Shown: piece after piece, positions 10,326 to 19,577 of the stretch
Layout: each line of letters opens with the position of its first letter
Numbering within the stretch: position 1 is the first letter of the stretch
Origin: Limosilactobacillus caviae
Lineage (GTDB): Bacteria > Bacillota > Bacilli > Lactobacillales > Lactobacillaceae
DNA length: 64,000 nt
Direction of reading: 5' to 3'
Assembly (NCBI RefSeq): GCF_014635905.1
Contig: NZ_BMDS01000003.1
Location: 62,001-126,000 of the forward strand
Notes under the pieces: generated by a model
Seen by the model: only the letters and a program-made list of their open reading frames with translations
The model's database searches: none
Told to the model about the DNA's origin: nothing
Translations under genes and position numbers: made by a program

Positions 10326-11681
10326 ATGGATAGTAAAGTAAAAAAAGATCGGGAACAGAGTTGGGTCCAGCTTCCTGACGGCTACCTTAGCCGGACGCCA
10401 ATGTTCCAGTTTGTTATTCTATGTTTGATTTTTCCATTATGGGGAGCTGCTGCGAGTCTTAATGATATTTTAATTACACAGTTTAAGACCGTCTTTACCT
10501 TAAACGACACAGCAACCGCCTTTGTGCAAAGCGCGTTTTACGGTGGCTATTTCTTAATGGCGATTCCAGCATCGATTCTTATTAAAAAGACATCATATAA
10601 GTTAGCAATTCTTATTGGGCTATTATTTTATATTATTGGTTGTGGATTATTCTTCCCAGCTTCACATGTTGCTACTTATAGTATGTTTTTAGTGGCTATT
10701 TTTGCCATTGCAATTGGGTTAAGTTTTCTTGAAACCAGTTGTGATACTTATGCCACAATGTTTGGCCCTAAAGATACTGCGAATAAGCGATTAAATGTCG
10801 CAAATGTATTGATTCCGCTTGGTGACATTATGGGAATCGTACTTGGTAAGTACCTTATCTTTGGTGAAGGCGGAAATATTGCTGATAAAGTTGCGAAGAT
10901 GTCTAAAGCCGAAGCCGAGGTGTATAACCAACACTTACTTCAATTAACTTTGCGGCCTTACAAGTACATTTTAATTGTTTTAATTATTATCTTTATTGTT
11001 TTAGCAATAACTAAGATGCCCCGTGCAAAAGCATTTTCAACCGCATCTGAGTCAAAAGAAGCTCAACCATCTCTTGGAGAAACTTTCAATTACCTATTCC
11101 ACAATAAGCGGTACATGAAAGGGGTGCTTTGCCAGTTTATCTACGCTGGTATGCAAACCACTGTATGGTCATTTACTATTCGGTTGGCACTACGGTTAGA
11201 TTCACATATTTCTGATGCTGCTGCTTCAACTTTTATGATCTACAGTTATATTGCCTGGTTCTTTGGTAAGCTGGTTGCTAACTGGTTCCTTGACCGGTAT
11301 TCAATCACCAAGGTTTTAACCTGGTTCTCATTACTAGGAACAATTTCATTAGTGATTACATTTACTGTGCCAAATATTGTTGCTGTTATTGCGGCAATTG
11401 CTACTAGTTTCTTCTTTGGTCCTGAATGGCCGACTATTTATGCTCATACTCTTGATCAAATTCACGAAAAGAAATACACCGAAACCGGTGGAGCATTTAT
11501 TGTTATGTCGTTGATTGGTGGGGCAATTGTCCCAACTATCCAGGGACGGGTGTCTGACTTAACTGGTTCAATGCAATTATCATTTATCGTTCCAGCAATT
11601 TGTTTTGCCCTTATTACCCTTTACTTCTGGACTGAACACCGCTGGGAAAAAGCACACCCAGATGAAGTTCAGGAACACTAA
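10326..11681 (+). CDS. FucP-type MFS sugar:H+ symporter, probably ribose
   Basis: A 451-residue protein with about 12 hydrophobic segments. Features such as FYGGYFLMAIPASILIKKTSYK, FLETSCDTYATMFGP and FFFGPEWPTIYAHTLD are those of the fucose permease branch (FHS family) of the MFS. Because it is the last gene of the rbsKD operon, D-ribose is the likeliest substrate. This operon has no ABC-type rbsABC and no adjacent rbsR, so uptake here would be proton-driven rather than ATP-driven. Confidence 0.85.
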   Translation: MDSKVKKDREQSWVQLPDGYLSRTPMFQFVILCLIFPLWGAAASLNDILITQFKTVFTLNDTATAFVQSAFYGGYFLMAIPASILIKKTSYKLAILIGLLFYIIGCGLFFPASHVATYSMFLVAIFAIAIGLSFLETSCDTYATMFGPKDTANKRLNVANVLIPLGDIMGIVLGKYLIFGEGGNIADKVAKMSKAEAEVYNQHLLQLTLRPYKYILIVLIIIFIVLAITKMPRAKAFSTASESKEAQPSLGETFNYLFHNKRYMKGVLCQFIYAGMQTTVWSFTIRLALRLDSHISDAAASTFMIYSYIAWFFGKLVANWFLDRYSITKVLTWFSLLGTISLVITFTVPNIVAVIAAIATSFFFGPEWPTIYAHTLDQIHEKKYTETGGAFIVMSLIGGAIVPTIQGRVSDLTGSMQLSFIVPAICFALITLYFWTEHRWEKAHPDEVQEH

Positions 11682-11756
11682 AATTTCCCAGGAAATAATT
11701 TGAAATTAATTTGGAGAGGACAAAATAAAAATTATTTACTTCTCTATAGAATAAAG

Positions 11757-11800
11757 TGGCTCCCGGCATTCGGTTTAGCTGAATTTTGGGAGCTATTTTG
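11757..11800 (+). terminator. Terminator, repeat family copy A
   Basis: GGCTCCC pairs with GGGAGCT, the inner ATTC pairs with GAAT, and a T-run follows. It resembles three other hairpins in the window (32041, 48407, 55259) in the inner stem and loop as well as in the AT-rich block before it. Confidence 0.8.
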
Positions 11801-11866
11801 TATTATTTCCGTAGAAAACTTTGCAGTATTTCCTTTTTGAATTGAGCGAAATATAAAATGAAATGA

Positions 11867-11872
11867 TATAAT
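11867..11872 (+). promoter_or_regulatory. -10 of cdaA promoter
   Basis: TATAAT lies about 30 bases before the cdaA start. A -35-like TTGAGC at 11842 leaves a long 19-base spacer. Confidence 0.5.
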
Positions 11873-11902
11873 ATGAACGTGATTTAGAGGATGGTGAATG
11901 CG

Positions 11903-12754
11903 ATGCAGTTTATAATTTCGCTTTTAACATGGCAAAATCTGATTCACTTAATAGATATCTTAGTAATTTGGTTTTTGATTTACGAATTGCTAATGTTGAT
12001 TCGTGGGACACGGGCTGTTCAGTTATTCCGCGGAATCTTAATTATTATTTTAGTTAAGATTGTTAGCTGGTATGTTGGTTTAAGCACTGTGTCATGGGTA
12101 ATGGATCAAATTATCAACTGGGGTGTTATTGCAATTGTTATTATATTCCAGCCAGAGATTCGGCGGGGATTGGAACACCTTGGTCGCGGAACATTCTTTA
12201 CCCATAATCAAACAGCTAATGAAAAAGAAGAAGATACGATTAAGCAATTGGATCAGGCAATTCAATACATGTCAAAGCGAAGAATTGGTGCTTTAATGAG
12301 TATCCAAATGAAAACAGGACTAGAAGAATATATCGAAACTGGTATTCCGTTAGATGCAGATATATCGGGTGCATTACTCATAAACACGTTTATTCCTAAT
12401 ACTCCTTTACATGATGGTGCAGTAATTATTAAGGACAACCGAATTGCTGTTGCGGCGGCTTACTTACCTCTTTCTGATAGCAAGTTGATCCCAAAAGAAT
12501 TAGGGACGCGGCACCGGGCAGCTGTTGGAATTAGTGAAGTGACTGATGCGTTAACAATTGTCATTTCTGAAGAGACTGGGGAAGTTTCAATTACAAAGGA
12601 TAATGAATTAATTAGGAATATGTCACGTGATGAGTATCTCAAATTCTTGCGTGCCCAGTTATATACGCATGAACCTCAACACGAGAACTTAGTTACAGAA
12701 CTATATGCTAAGTTTCAACGTAAAGGAGGTGGTCGCCATGGGCAAAGACACTAA
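11903..12754 (+). CDS. cdaA: Diadenylate cyclase CdaA (c-di-AMP synthase)
   Basis: Membrane enzyme that condenses two ATP into cyclic di-AMP, an essential messenger for osmolyte, potassium and wall homeostasis. Three N-terminal transmembrane helices (about residues 5-80) precede a DAC domain with the catalytic motifs PLHDGAVII and GTRHRAAVG. ATG 11903 is chosen over ATG 11891 because GAGG abuts the earlier ATG. The resulting N-terminus, followed by WQNLIHLIDILVIWFLIYEL, matches the family. It overlaps cdaR by 17 bases and heads the conserved operon cdaA-cdaR-glmM. Confidence 0.96.
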   Translation: MQFIISLLTWQNLIHLIDILVIWFLIYELLMLIRGTRAVQLFRGILIIILVKIVSWYVGLSTVSWVMDQIINWGVIAIVIIFQPEIRRGLEHLGRGTFFTHNQTANEKEEDTIKQLDQAIQYMSKRRIGALMSIQMKTGLEEYIETGIPLDADISGALLINTFIPNTPLHDGAVIIKDNRIAVAAAYLPLSDSKLIPKELGTRHRAAVGISEVTDALTIVISEETGEVSITKDNELIRNMSRDEYLKFLRAQLYTHEPQHENLVTELYAKFQRKGGGRHGQRH

Positions 12755-13628
12755 AGGATTCTTTCGTCGGAAATGGTTTTTAAGGGTTATCTCGTTAATT
12801 CTTGCTCTTTTCCTTTTTATGTATGTTAATGGGAGTAAGAGCGGTTTCCTTCGTCAAAATACGCGAAACAATAATCAAAGCAGTGCATTAATGTCTGACA
12901 AGTCAGCGACGATTAAGATGCCTCTTGATGTGACGATTGATAATTCTAAATATATTGTTAGCGGATATCCACAATACGTCAAAGTAAGGGTAACCGGACC
13001 ATCTGCCTTGGTGACAACGACATCAAATACGCAAAATTTTAAGATTTATGCGGATCTCTCTGATTTAACACCAGGGAGACATCGGGTAAAATTAAAAACA
13101 AGTGGTCTGAATTCGGAATTAACATCGAAAATTGAGCCAAATTATATCAACGTTAATATCCAACCACGAAAAACGATTACAATGAAAGTTACTATCCGGT
13201 TGAGTAATAAAGATTTGGATAATGGATATAAGCTTGGACGACCGCATAGTGATATTCAAACAGTTCAAGTAACTGGTTCAAAAAATGAAGTAAATCAGGT
13301 CGATAAGATTGTTGCTTTTGTTGCCATTCCGCATAACGCTAAAGACAATATTAGTCGACAAGTAACTTTGCAAGCACTTGATCGTAATGGTCAAACGCTT
13401 AATGTGGTTATTTCGCCAACGACCACTAATGTCTCAATTCCAATTTCTGCTGGAGCGGAGAGCAGTAGTTCAAACAGCAGTTTATCCAGTAGTGAAAGTA
13501 AAGATGATACAAGTAGTAGTGCAAGGGGAACATCTAAAAGTACCTCTTCTGAATCATCTGTTGAGACATCGCAATCTTCAAGTAGTATAAATAGTAGTGA
13601 AGATTCAAGCTCAAGCAATGCAAATTAA
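12738..13628 (+). CDS. cdaR: CdaA regulatory protein CdaR (YbbR domains)
   Basis: CdaR binds CdaA at the membrane and tunes c-di-AMP synthesis. One N-terminal transmembrane helix (LRVISLILALFLFMYVNG) anchors extracellular YbbR repeats, seen as recurrent VTIDNSKYIVSGYPQYVKVRVTGP- and VTGSKNEVNQVDKIVAFV-type units. The last 50 residues are a low-complexity Ser-rich tail, probably a wall-spanning linker. ATG 12738 follows AAAGGAGGTGG at good spacing; the in-frame ATG at 12705 lies within cdaA and lacks a site. Translation is probably coupled to cdaA. Confidence 0.93.
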   Translation: MGKDTKGFFRRKWFLRVISLILALFLFMYVNGSKSGFLRQNTRNNNQSSALMSDKSATIKMPLDVTIDNSKYIVSGYPQYVKVRVTGPSALVTTTSNTQNFKIYADLSDLTPGRHRVKLKTSGLNSELTSKIEPNYINVNIQPRKTITMKVTIRLSNKDLDNGYKLGRPHSDIQTVQVTGSKNEVNQVDKIVAFVAIPHNAKDNISRQVTLQALDRNGQTLNVVISPTTTNVSIPISAGAESSSSNSSLSSSESKDDTSSSARGTSKSTSSESSVETSQSSSSINSSEDSSSSNAN

Positions 13629-13657
13629 TACTTTTAATATAATAGAGGAGAAGTGAA

Positions 13658-15013
13658 ATGAAGTTAAAATATTTTGGAACTGATGGTGTTCGCGGTGTTG
13701 CAAATCAGGATTTAAGCCCTGAATTAGCTTTTCGTGTTGGACGGGCTGGCGGATATGTCCTTACTCGTCATTCAGAGCGAAAACAGCCACAAGTATTAGT
13801 TTCACGTGATACGCGAATTTCTGGACAGATGTTAGAAAATGCGTTAATTGCAGGATTATTATCAGTAGGAATTGAAGTTTTGCGGCTCGGCGTTGTTACT
13901 ACTCCGGGAGTTGCTTACCTTGTTCGTGCACAAGAGGCTGATGCCGGGGTAATGATAACCGCTAGTCATAATCCGATTAAGTATAATGGGATTAAGTATT
14001 TTGGTGGAAATGGATTTAAACTATCTGATGAGCTTGAGTACGAAATTGAACAGCTGCTTGATGCAGAAGAAGATACGTTACCACGTCCATCCGATGCAGG
14101 TTTAGGAACTGTTGCAGACTATCATGAAGGTGCATTAAAATACACTTCTTTCCTTGAACAGACCGTTTCTAATGATCTGGAGGGATTAAAAGTAGTCGTT
14201 GATGCTGCTAATGGTGCTACTAGTGGTTTTGTTTCTAACTTATTTGCTGATATGAATGTTGAGTTTATCCCGATTAATGATCAACCAGATGGACTAAACA
14301 CAAACCTTAACTGCGGCTCGACCCATCCAGAGAGCCTTCAAAAGGCGGTAGTTGAAAACAACGCTGACTTAGGTGTCGCTTTTGATGGTGACGGTGACCG
14401 TTGTATTGCTGTTGATAATGAGGGTAATATTGTCGATGGCGATAAGATTATGTATATTTGTGGTAAGTACATGGATAAAAAGGGCTTACTTAAAAAAGAT
14501 ACTGTGGTAACTACAGTAATGAGTAATCTTGGAATGTATAAGGCGCTTGAAGCTCACAACTTAAAGAGTGTTAAGACCAAGGTTGGTGACCGTTACGTTG
14601 TTGAAGAAATGCTTAAGAATGGTTATAACCTCGGTGGAGAACAATCTGGTCATATCATTTTCTTAGATCATAATACAACCGGTGATGGGATGCTGACTGC
14701 GCTTCAACTCCTGTCTGTTGTTAAAGATTCTGGAAAGACGCTTGCAGAACTTGCAAACGATGTCACTACTTATCCACAAGAATTGCTAAATATCAAAGTT
14801 GCGGATAAAGCAAGTGCAATGGAAAATGAAAAATTAAAGGAAGTCATTGCTGAAGTTGAAAAAGAAATGAACGGTGATGGCCGCGTATTGGTACGTCCTA
14901 GTGGTACAGAACCACTATTACGAATTATGGCTGAAGCTGCTACACCAGAGTTAGTTCATGAATATGTTGAACGAATCGGTGATGTAGCACGAGCTGAATT
15001 AGAAGTAGAATAA
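13658..15013 (+). CDS. glmM: Phosphoglucosamine mutase
   Basis: Converts GlcN-6-P to GlcN-1-P on the way to UDP-GlcNAc. The phosphoserine loop is in [18 protein letters not shown] near residue 100, the metal loop is DGDGDR near residue 242, and [14 protein letters not shown] is the phosphate-binding loop near the C-terminus. The 451 residues are typical. It is third in the cdaA-cdaR-glmM operon; CdaA and CdaR are known to form a complex with GlmM. A terminator separates it from glmS. Confidence 0.97.
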   Translation: MKLKYFGTDGVRGVANQDLSPELAFRVGRAGGYVLTRHSERKQPQVLVSRDTRISGQMLENALIAGLLSVGIEVLRLGVVTTPGVAYLVRAQEADAGVMITASHNPIKYNGIKYFGGNGFKLSDELEYEIEQLLDAEEDTLPRPSDAGLGTVADYHEGALKYTSFLEQTVSNDLEGLKVVVDAANGATSGFVSNLFADMNVEFIPINDQPDGLNTNLNCGSTHPESLQKAVVENNADLGVAFDGDGDRCIAVDNEGNIVDGDKIMYICGKYMDKKGLLKKDTVVTTVMSNLGMYKALEAHNLKSVKTKVGDRYVVEEMLKNGYNLGGEQSGHIIFLDHNTTGDGMLTALQLLSVVKDSGKTLAELANDVTTYPQELLNIKVADKASAMENEKLKEVIAEVEKEMNGDGRVLVRPSGTEPLLRIMAEAATPELVHEYVERIGDVARAELEVE

Positions 15014-15021
15014 TTAAAATG

Positions 15022-15058
15022 AAAGGGCTAGGGGATTTAATATTCCTTGGTCCTTTTT
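15022..15058 (+). terminator. Terminator after glmM
   Basis: The hairpin arms AAAGGGCTAGGGGA and TTCCTTGGTCCTTT are followed by T residues, dividing glmM from glmS. Confidence 0.75.
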
Positions 15059-15108
15059 GATAATCCTGTTAGTAAATTCAAGCTATATAGACCAATCTTA
15101 TAAAATAA

Positions 15109-15137
15109 TTGACAAGATAACCTAAAAACTGTACTAT
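15109..15137 (+). promoter_or_regulatory. glmS promoter
   Basis: TTGACA at 15109-15114 and TACTAT at 15132-15137 with a 17-base spacer. An inverted repeat AACTGTA/TACAGTT (15127-15133 and 15142-15148) spans the -10 and start region and may be an operator. Confidence 0.75.
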
Positions 15138-15169
15138 ACAATACAGTTGATTAGAGCTAGTAGTAGTTA

Positions 15170-15187
15170 CTAGTTATCTATACCAAT
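15170..15187 (-). promoter_or_regulatory. Possible NagR (GntR family) dre-like site in glmS leader
   Basis: Read on the minus strand the site is ATTGGTATAGATAACTAG, close to dre sequences recognised by NagR-type GntR regulators in Firmicutes. NagR control of glmS is known in Streptococcus mutans. No nagR gene is in this window, so the assignment is by resemblance only. Confidence 0.4.
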
Positions 15188-15212
15188 TTTATTTAAAGGA
15201 TGGAATTTAATT

Positions 15213-17033
15213 ATGTGTGGAATTGTTGGAGTTACTGGAACTGACAAGAGTTTGTCAATTCTAATTGATGGATTAAAGCGTCTTGAATATCGTGGATATG
15301 ACTCTGCCGGTGTTTATGTTAATGATCAGCAGGGACATGATTACCTAGTTAAGCGTCCAGGTCGGATTGCCAATTTAGAGGCTGCACTTGGCGATGAAGT
15401 ACACGGTTTAGCAGGTATCGGTCATACACGGTGGGCTACTCATGGTGAACCAAATGAGGCTAATGCTCACCCACAGTATTCACAAGACGAGCGATTCTAC
15501 TTAGTTCACAACGGTGTAATTGAAAATTATGCTGATTTAAAGAAAGAATACTTATCCGATGTAAAATTTGTTAGTCAAACTGATACAGAAGTAATTGTTC
15601 AGTTAGTTGATAAATTTGTTGTTGAATCTGGAATGACTACCGAAGCCGCTTTGCTTAAGGTATTACGTTTAATTAGTCCTGATTCATCATATGCATTTGT
15701 ATTAATGGATAAGGAACAACCAGATACATTATTTGTTGCTAAAAATAAGAGTCCATTGTTGGTCGGTATTGCTGACGGTTATAATATGGTCGGTTCAGAT
15801 GCAATGTCGATGATCAAGGAAACTAATACTTTCATGGAAATTGGCGATCATGAACTAGTAATCGTTAAGCCGGATCATGTTACTGTTAAAGATTTTGATG
15901 GCAATGAGATCGAGCGGCCAACATTTAAGGTTGATATGGATGCTAATGCAGCGGATAAAGGTACCTACCCATACTACATGCTTAAGGAAATCGATGAACA
16001 ACCAGCTGTTATGCGGAAATTAGTTCAAGAGTACTTTGGTGATAATGATGTAGCAAAAATTGATGAAAAGATGCTTAAGGACATGGCCGAAGCTGACCAC
16101 TTATACATTGTCGGCGCAGGGACGAGTTATCATGCAGGACTTGTTGGTGCGCGGATCTTTGAAAAGCTTTGCGGTATTCCTACTTCTGTTCATATTTCAT
16201 CAGAGTTTGCTTATGAACAACCACTTCTTTCTAAGAAGCCATTCTTTATCTTCTTAAGCCAAAGTGGTGAAACAGCAGATAGTCGTGAAGTACTTGTTAA
16301 CGTAAATAAGCATAATTGGCCAAGTCTAACTATTACTAACGTTGATAAATCAACACTTTCTCGTGAAGCAACTTATACTGAATTGCTTTACGCAGGCCCA
16401 GAAATCGCCGTGGCTTCAACTAAGGCGTATACTGCACAAATTGCGGTTGAAGCAATTCTTGCACAAGCATTAGGAGTATACATGGGCAAGCAAGCTGCGA
16501 AGGACTTTGATGTTAAACATCAATTAGGATTAGTGGCTAATGGTATGCAATCAATCACTGATAGCAAGAAGAAGATTGAAGAAATTGCTTCCCGTTATCT
16601 TTCAAAGGTACCTAATGCCTTCTACATTGGTCGTGGAATGGATTGGTCAGTTTCACTCGAAGCAGCGTTGAAGTTAAAGGAAATTTCATATGTTCAAGCT
16701 GAAGGATTTGCTTCTGGAGAATTAAAGCATGGAACAATTGCATTAATTGAAGACCATACTCCGGTTATTGCTATTATTACTCAAGATCGGACTGCAGGGT
16801 TGACTCGTAGCAATCTTGAAGAAACACAAGCTCGTGGTGCAAGTGCTATTACAATTGTTTCTCGGCACCTTGCACAAGAAGATGATACTTTCGTTCTTCC
16901 AGATGTTGATGAAGTGCTGACCCCATTATTGAGTGTTATTCCTGCACAATTATTAGCTTACTATACTAGTCTTGGCAAAGGCCTTGATGTTGATAAGCCA
17001 CGTAACTTAGCTAAGTCTGTTACAGTTCAATAA
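15213..17033 (+). CDS. glmS: Glutamine--fructose-6-phosphate aminotransferase
   Basis: Makes GlcN-6-P from Fru-6-P and Gln, the first step toward amino-sugar polymers. The N-terminal nucleophile is Cys of MCGIVGV. The glutaminase domain (GHTRWATHGEPN) runs to about residue 240. Two SIS domains follow (GAGTSYHAGLVGARIFE and FYIGRGMDWSVSLEAALKLK). The protein ends in the classic DKPRNLAKSVTVQ-type tail, so the length of 606 is complete. It has its own promoter and leader. I found no glmS ribozyme core in the 200-base upstream gap. Confidence 0.98.
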   Translation: MCGIVGVTGTDKSLSILIDGLKRLEYRGYDSAGVYVNDQQGHDYLVKRPGRIANLEAALGDEVHGLAGIGHTRWATHGEPNEANAHPQYSQDERFYLVHNGVIENYADLKKEYLSDVKFVSQTDTEVIVQLVDKFVVESGMTTEAALLKVLRLISPDSSYAFVLMDKEQPDTLFVAKNKSPLLVGIADGYNMVGSDAMSMIKETNTFMEIGDHELVIVKPDHVTVKDFDGNEIERPTFKVDMDANAADKGTYPYYMLKEIDEQPAVMRKLVQEYFGDNDVAKIDEKMLKDMAEADHLYIVGAGTSYHAGLVGARIFEKLCGIPTSVHISSEFAYEQPLLSKKPFFIFLSQSGETADSREVLVNVNKHNWPSLTITNVDKSTLSREATYTELLYAGPEIAVASTKAYTAQIAVEAILAQALGVYMGKQAAKDFDVKHQLGLVANGMQSITDSKKKIEEIASRYLSKVPNAFYIGRGMDWSVSLEAALKLKEISYVQAEGFASGELKHGTIALIEDHTPVIAIITQDRTAGLTRSNLEETQARGASAITIVSRHLAQEDDTFVLPDVDEVLTPLLSVIPAQLLAYYTSLGKGLDVDKPRNLAKSVTVQ

Positions 17034-17041
17034 AAAATTAT

Positions 17042-17088
17042 AGGTGAGTGGAAGATAATCAGAGAATTATTACCACTTGCTTTTTTTA
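17042..17088 (+). terminator. Terminator after glmS
   Basis: GTGAGTGG...ATAAT pairs with ATTAT...CCACTTGC, followed by seven T residues. Confidence 0.75.
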
Positions 17089-17142
17089 TCCATAATTTAC
17101 AAGTAATTTGATATATTTTTGGCAATTGTTCATTATAAGGGG

Positions 17143-17171
17143 TTGACTTATATTGTTGAAACCGCTATCAT
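17143..17171 (+). promoter_or_regulatory. Promoter overlapped by a perfect cre site
   Basis: TTGACT (17143-17148), a 17-base spacer, and TATCAT (17166-17171). TGAAACCGCTATCA at 17157-17170 matches the CcpA cre consensus TGNAANCGNWNNCA at every fixed position and covers the spacer and -10, an arrangement expected for repression. Confidence 0.7.
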
Positions 17172-17176
17172 AATAA

Positions 17177-17259
17177 GTGCAAGGTATTAAGTAATTACCT
17201 TCTAATCAATTCTCTTTCTCTCTTATGCCAATCATCGTCGTTTAGACGGTGATTTTTTT
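17177..17259 (+). ncRNA. Candidate CcpA-controlled small RNA, about 80 nt
   Basis: A predicted start near 17177 and a textbook terminator at 17230-17259 (AATCATCGTC, loop GTTTA, GACGGTGATT, T-run) bound a transcript of about 80 nt with no open reading frame. Its single-stranded middle is very pyrimidine-rich (TCTCTTTCTCTCTTATGCC), able in principle to pair with G-rich ribosome sites. CcpA-repressed, C/U-rich small RNAs such as staphylococcal RsaI follow the same design. The alternative is an attenuated leader for the gene at 17304. Confidence 0.55.
17230..17259 (+). terminator. Terminator of the candidate small RNA
   Basis: Ten-pair stem AATCATCGTC/GACGGTGATT with a GTTTA loop and a T-run. 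Confidence 0.9.
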
Positions 17260-17303
17260 GTTTAAACTCGCTATAATGGTAGGGTTGAAAGGGGAAGAAG
17301 AAC

Positions 17304-17615
17304 GTGGAAGAGCAACACGAAACGTTAACATTAATTGAGGAAATTACCCGTAATGATGGCTCAAAATATTATGAAATTGGTAATATGGTGCAAAACGGAC
17401 GGGCAGAGTTAGCAGCTGAGCGTCACTTTATTAAAGAAGTACGAATTCTAGAGTTAAATATTCCTCATTCAAAAAATGTTATTAAATACGAACACTTTAT
17501 AAACACCCATTACAAGATGCAGGACGAATCAATGGATCATTGGGAAGAGTGGAAACGACCACCCGAAATTGAGGAAATTGTTCAGGTAATCTTAAAAGAA
17601 AATCATGTTGGATAA
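17304..17615 (+). CDS. Hypothetical protein, 103 residues
   Basis: I do not recognise this protein. It is small, acidic and soluble, with no signal peptide or membrane segment. It begins LTLIEEITRNDGSKYYEIG and ends EIEEIVQVILKENHVG. A GTG start at 17304 follows AAAGGGGAAG at good spacing, and TATAAT at 17272-17277 could serve as its own promoter just after the small-RNA terminator. It is followed by 90 bases and then the acyltransferase gene. Confidence 0.7.
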   Translation: MEEQHETLTLIEEITRNDGSKYYEIGNMVQNGRAELAAERHFIKEVRILELNIPHSKNVIKYEHFINTHYKMQDESMDHWEEWKRPPEIEEIVQVILKENHVG

Positions 17616-17704
17616 TAGACTAAATCTTGAGACTGAGAGGCTAGTCTTAGGTTCTTTAATTTTTGAGCGATGCTTTGGTATGAATAAATAGTGGAGGTTA
17701 GGCA

Positions 17705-19567
17705 ATGAAGCCGAATTTTAATCCATCGCAGGGAATGCAGACGCACTATTTTGTGACAGGAATAGATGGGCTAAGAACATTAGCTGTTTTGGGAGTTATT
17801 GTTTATCACCTATTGCCCAATGTTTTAACAGGTGGATACCTCGGAGTTCCGCTTTTCTTATTAGTTTCAGGATACTTTGTGACGTACCAGTTTAGTCGAC
17901 AGCTTAAGTATGGTTACCGAATAAATCTTGGTCACTTTTACCTTAAACGCTTTCGGCGATTATACCCGACACTGATTGCAATGCTGTTACTAACAACAGC
18001 GTATATTACATTGTTTGCTCATGAATTGCTTCATAATATTCGCGCAACAATTATTACAAATTTAACTTGGGTCTATAATTGGTGGGAAATTGGTCATGGT
18101 CAATCGTACTTTGATCAGTTTGGCGGCGTATCGCCCTTTACCCATCTTTGGACCTTAGGTGTTGAAGCACAATTTTACCTCCTATGGCCGCTAATTATTA
18201 CGCTGCTCTTTAGGGTTTTTAAAGACTTAAAGAGTGTACGGCGAGTAGTTTTCGGCTTGGCAATTTTATCAGCAATTGAAATGGCTGTCTTGTACGACCC
18301 TGCAAATATCAATCGGGTATATTACGGGACAGATACCCGTGCCTTCTCGCTTTTCCTTGGTTCATGGTTAGGATTAGCGTGGCCGTTGAATCGTTTGCGG
18401 CCTAATTTACAGGCAAATAGTCGAAATCTGCTTAATGTTATTGGTATTTTAATGACCGTTTTAACCATTGTTGGCTTTTGTTCGTTAAATGGTCAGTCAG
18501 CTTTTACTTATCGTGGCGGCATGTTTCTTTACAGCCTTGTCGGGATGCTTCTTATGGCGACAATCCTGCATCCTGGTGCAAGCATGAATAAATGGTTTTC
18601 TAACCCTGTTTTTCACTGGGTTGGTCAGCGTTCATACGGGATCTATGTTTACCAATATCCGATAATGATCTTTTATGAACGAGTAATCAACGTGGGGAAT
18701 CATCCGCTAATTAATGCCTTAATTGAAATTACAATTATTTTGGCAATAAGTGAAATTTCATATCGGTTAATTGAGCAACCAATTGCGCATTATCAATGGT
18801 CTAAGCTGCCAGCAGACTTACAACATGTAATAGAAACACACCAGTTTAGCTGGCAGAGCGGGTCTAAGTTATTAGCAAGCGTGTTGGTCTTTATCATTGC
18901 TTTTATTGGTTTTTGCCAACCTAATCGTGCTCCTAAAAAGACTGCGGTTCAACAGCGAATTGAACAAAACCATCAAGCGGCTGAGGAACACAATAAAAAA
19001 ATTGCTAAAGGAGAAAATGTTGCTGAGGCGAGTGGCAATACCTCTAAACTGCAAAAACAGTATGATTTAACTCCCGCACAGGTAAAAGCAGCACAAAAAC
19101 TAAAAGTAACGGCGATTGGTGATTCCGTTATGGCTGATGCGGCTGATAGTATTCAAAAGTTAATGCCAAATGCTTATGTTGATGCGCAAGTGGGAAGACA
19201 AGGATCAGCAGCACCGGGAGTAATTAAACAATTAAAAGCTGATGGCCATTTGAATAAGATTGTAGTCCTAAATCTTGGTACTAACGGTCCGATGACACAG
19301 GATACGCTTGATAATATCCTAAGTGCGATTGGGCCAGGTCATCAAATCTATTGGGTTACAGCACATGTTCCAACCAAGCCATGGCAGCAAACGGTTAATA
19401 ATGAAATTAAAGATATGGCAAAGAAACATAAGAACATTCATGTAGTAGATTGGTACAAAGCTAGTCAAGGGCACACTGAATGGTTTGCAAATGATAATGT
19501 TCATATGGGGCCAAGCGGTAATGATCATTTTGCACGATTAATTGCGAAAACGATACTGACTAAATAA
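17705..19567 (+). CDS. oatA: OatA-like membrane acyltransferase with SGNH domain
   Basis: A 620-residue peptidoglycan O-acetyltransferase candidate. About residues 15-380 form the acyltransferase-3 membrane domain of 10-11 helices (GIDGLRTLAVLGVIVYHLLP and FLLVSGYFVTYQF near the start, YGIYVYQYPIMIFYE later). After one more helix (LLASVLVFIIAFIGF) comes an extracellular SGNH esterase domain with GDSVMADAADSIQ (nucleophile block) and DNVHMGPSGNDHF (Asp-His block). The architecture is that of OatA, which transfers acetyl groups to MurNAc. The exact acceptor is not proven. It forms a tight cluster with the MarR and HAD genes. Confidence 0.85.
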   Translation: MKPNFNPSQGMQTHYFVTGIDGLRTLAVLGVIVYHLLPNVLTGGYLGVPLFLLVSGYFVTYQFSRQLKYGYRINLGHFYLKRFRRLYPTLIAMLLLTTAYITLFAHELLHNIRATIITNLTWVYNWWEIGHGQSYFDQFGGVSPFTHLWTLGVEAQFYLLWPLIITLLFRVFKDLKSVRRVVFGLAILSAIEMAVLYDPANINRVYYGTDTRAFSLFLGSWLGLAWPLNRLRPNLQANSRNLLNVIGILMTVLTIVGFCSLNGQSAFTYRGGMFLYSLVGMLLMATILHPGASMNKWFSNPVFHWVGQRSYGIYVYQYPIMIFYERVINVGNHPLINALIEITIILAISEISYRLIEQPIAHYQWSKLPADLQHVIETHQFSWQSGSKLLASVLVFIIAFIGFCQPNRAPKKTAVQQRIEQNHQAAEEHNKKIAKGENVAEASGNTSKLQKQYDLTPAQVKAAQKLKVTAIGDSVMADAADSIQKLMPNAYVDAQVGRQGSAAPGVIKQLKADGHLNKIVVLNLGTNGPMTQDTLDNILSAIGPGHQIYWVTAHVPTKPWQQTVNNEIKDMAKKHKNIHVVDWYKASQGHTEWFANDNVHMGPSGNDHFARLIAKTILTK

Positions 19568-19577
19568 TTAGGGGGAT

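Noticed and set aside
15014-15212. glmS ribozyme
   Set aside because: The gap is short, has a promoter at 15109-15137, and no ribozyme core sequence could be found.
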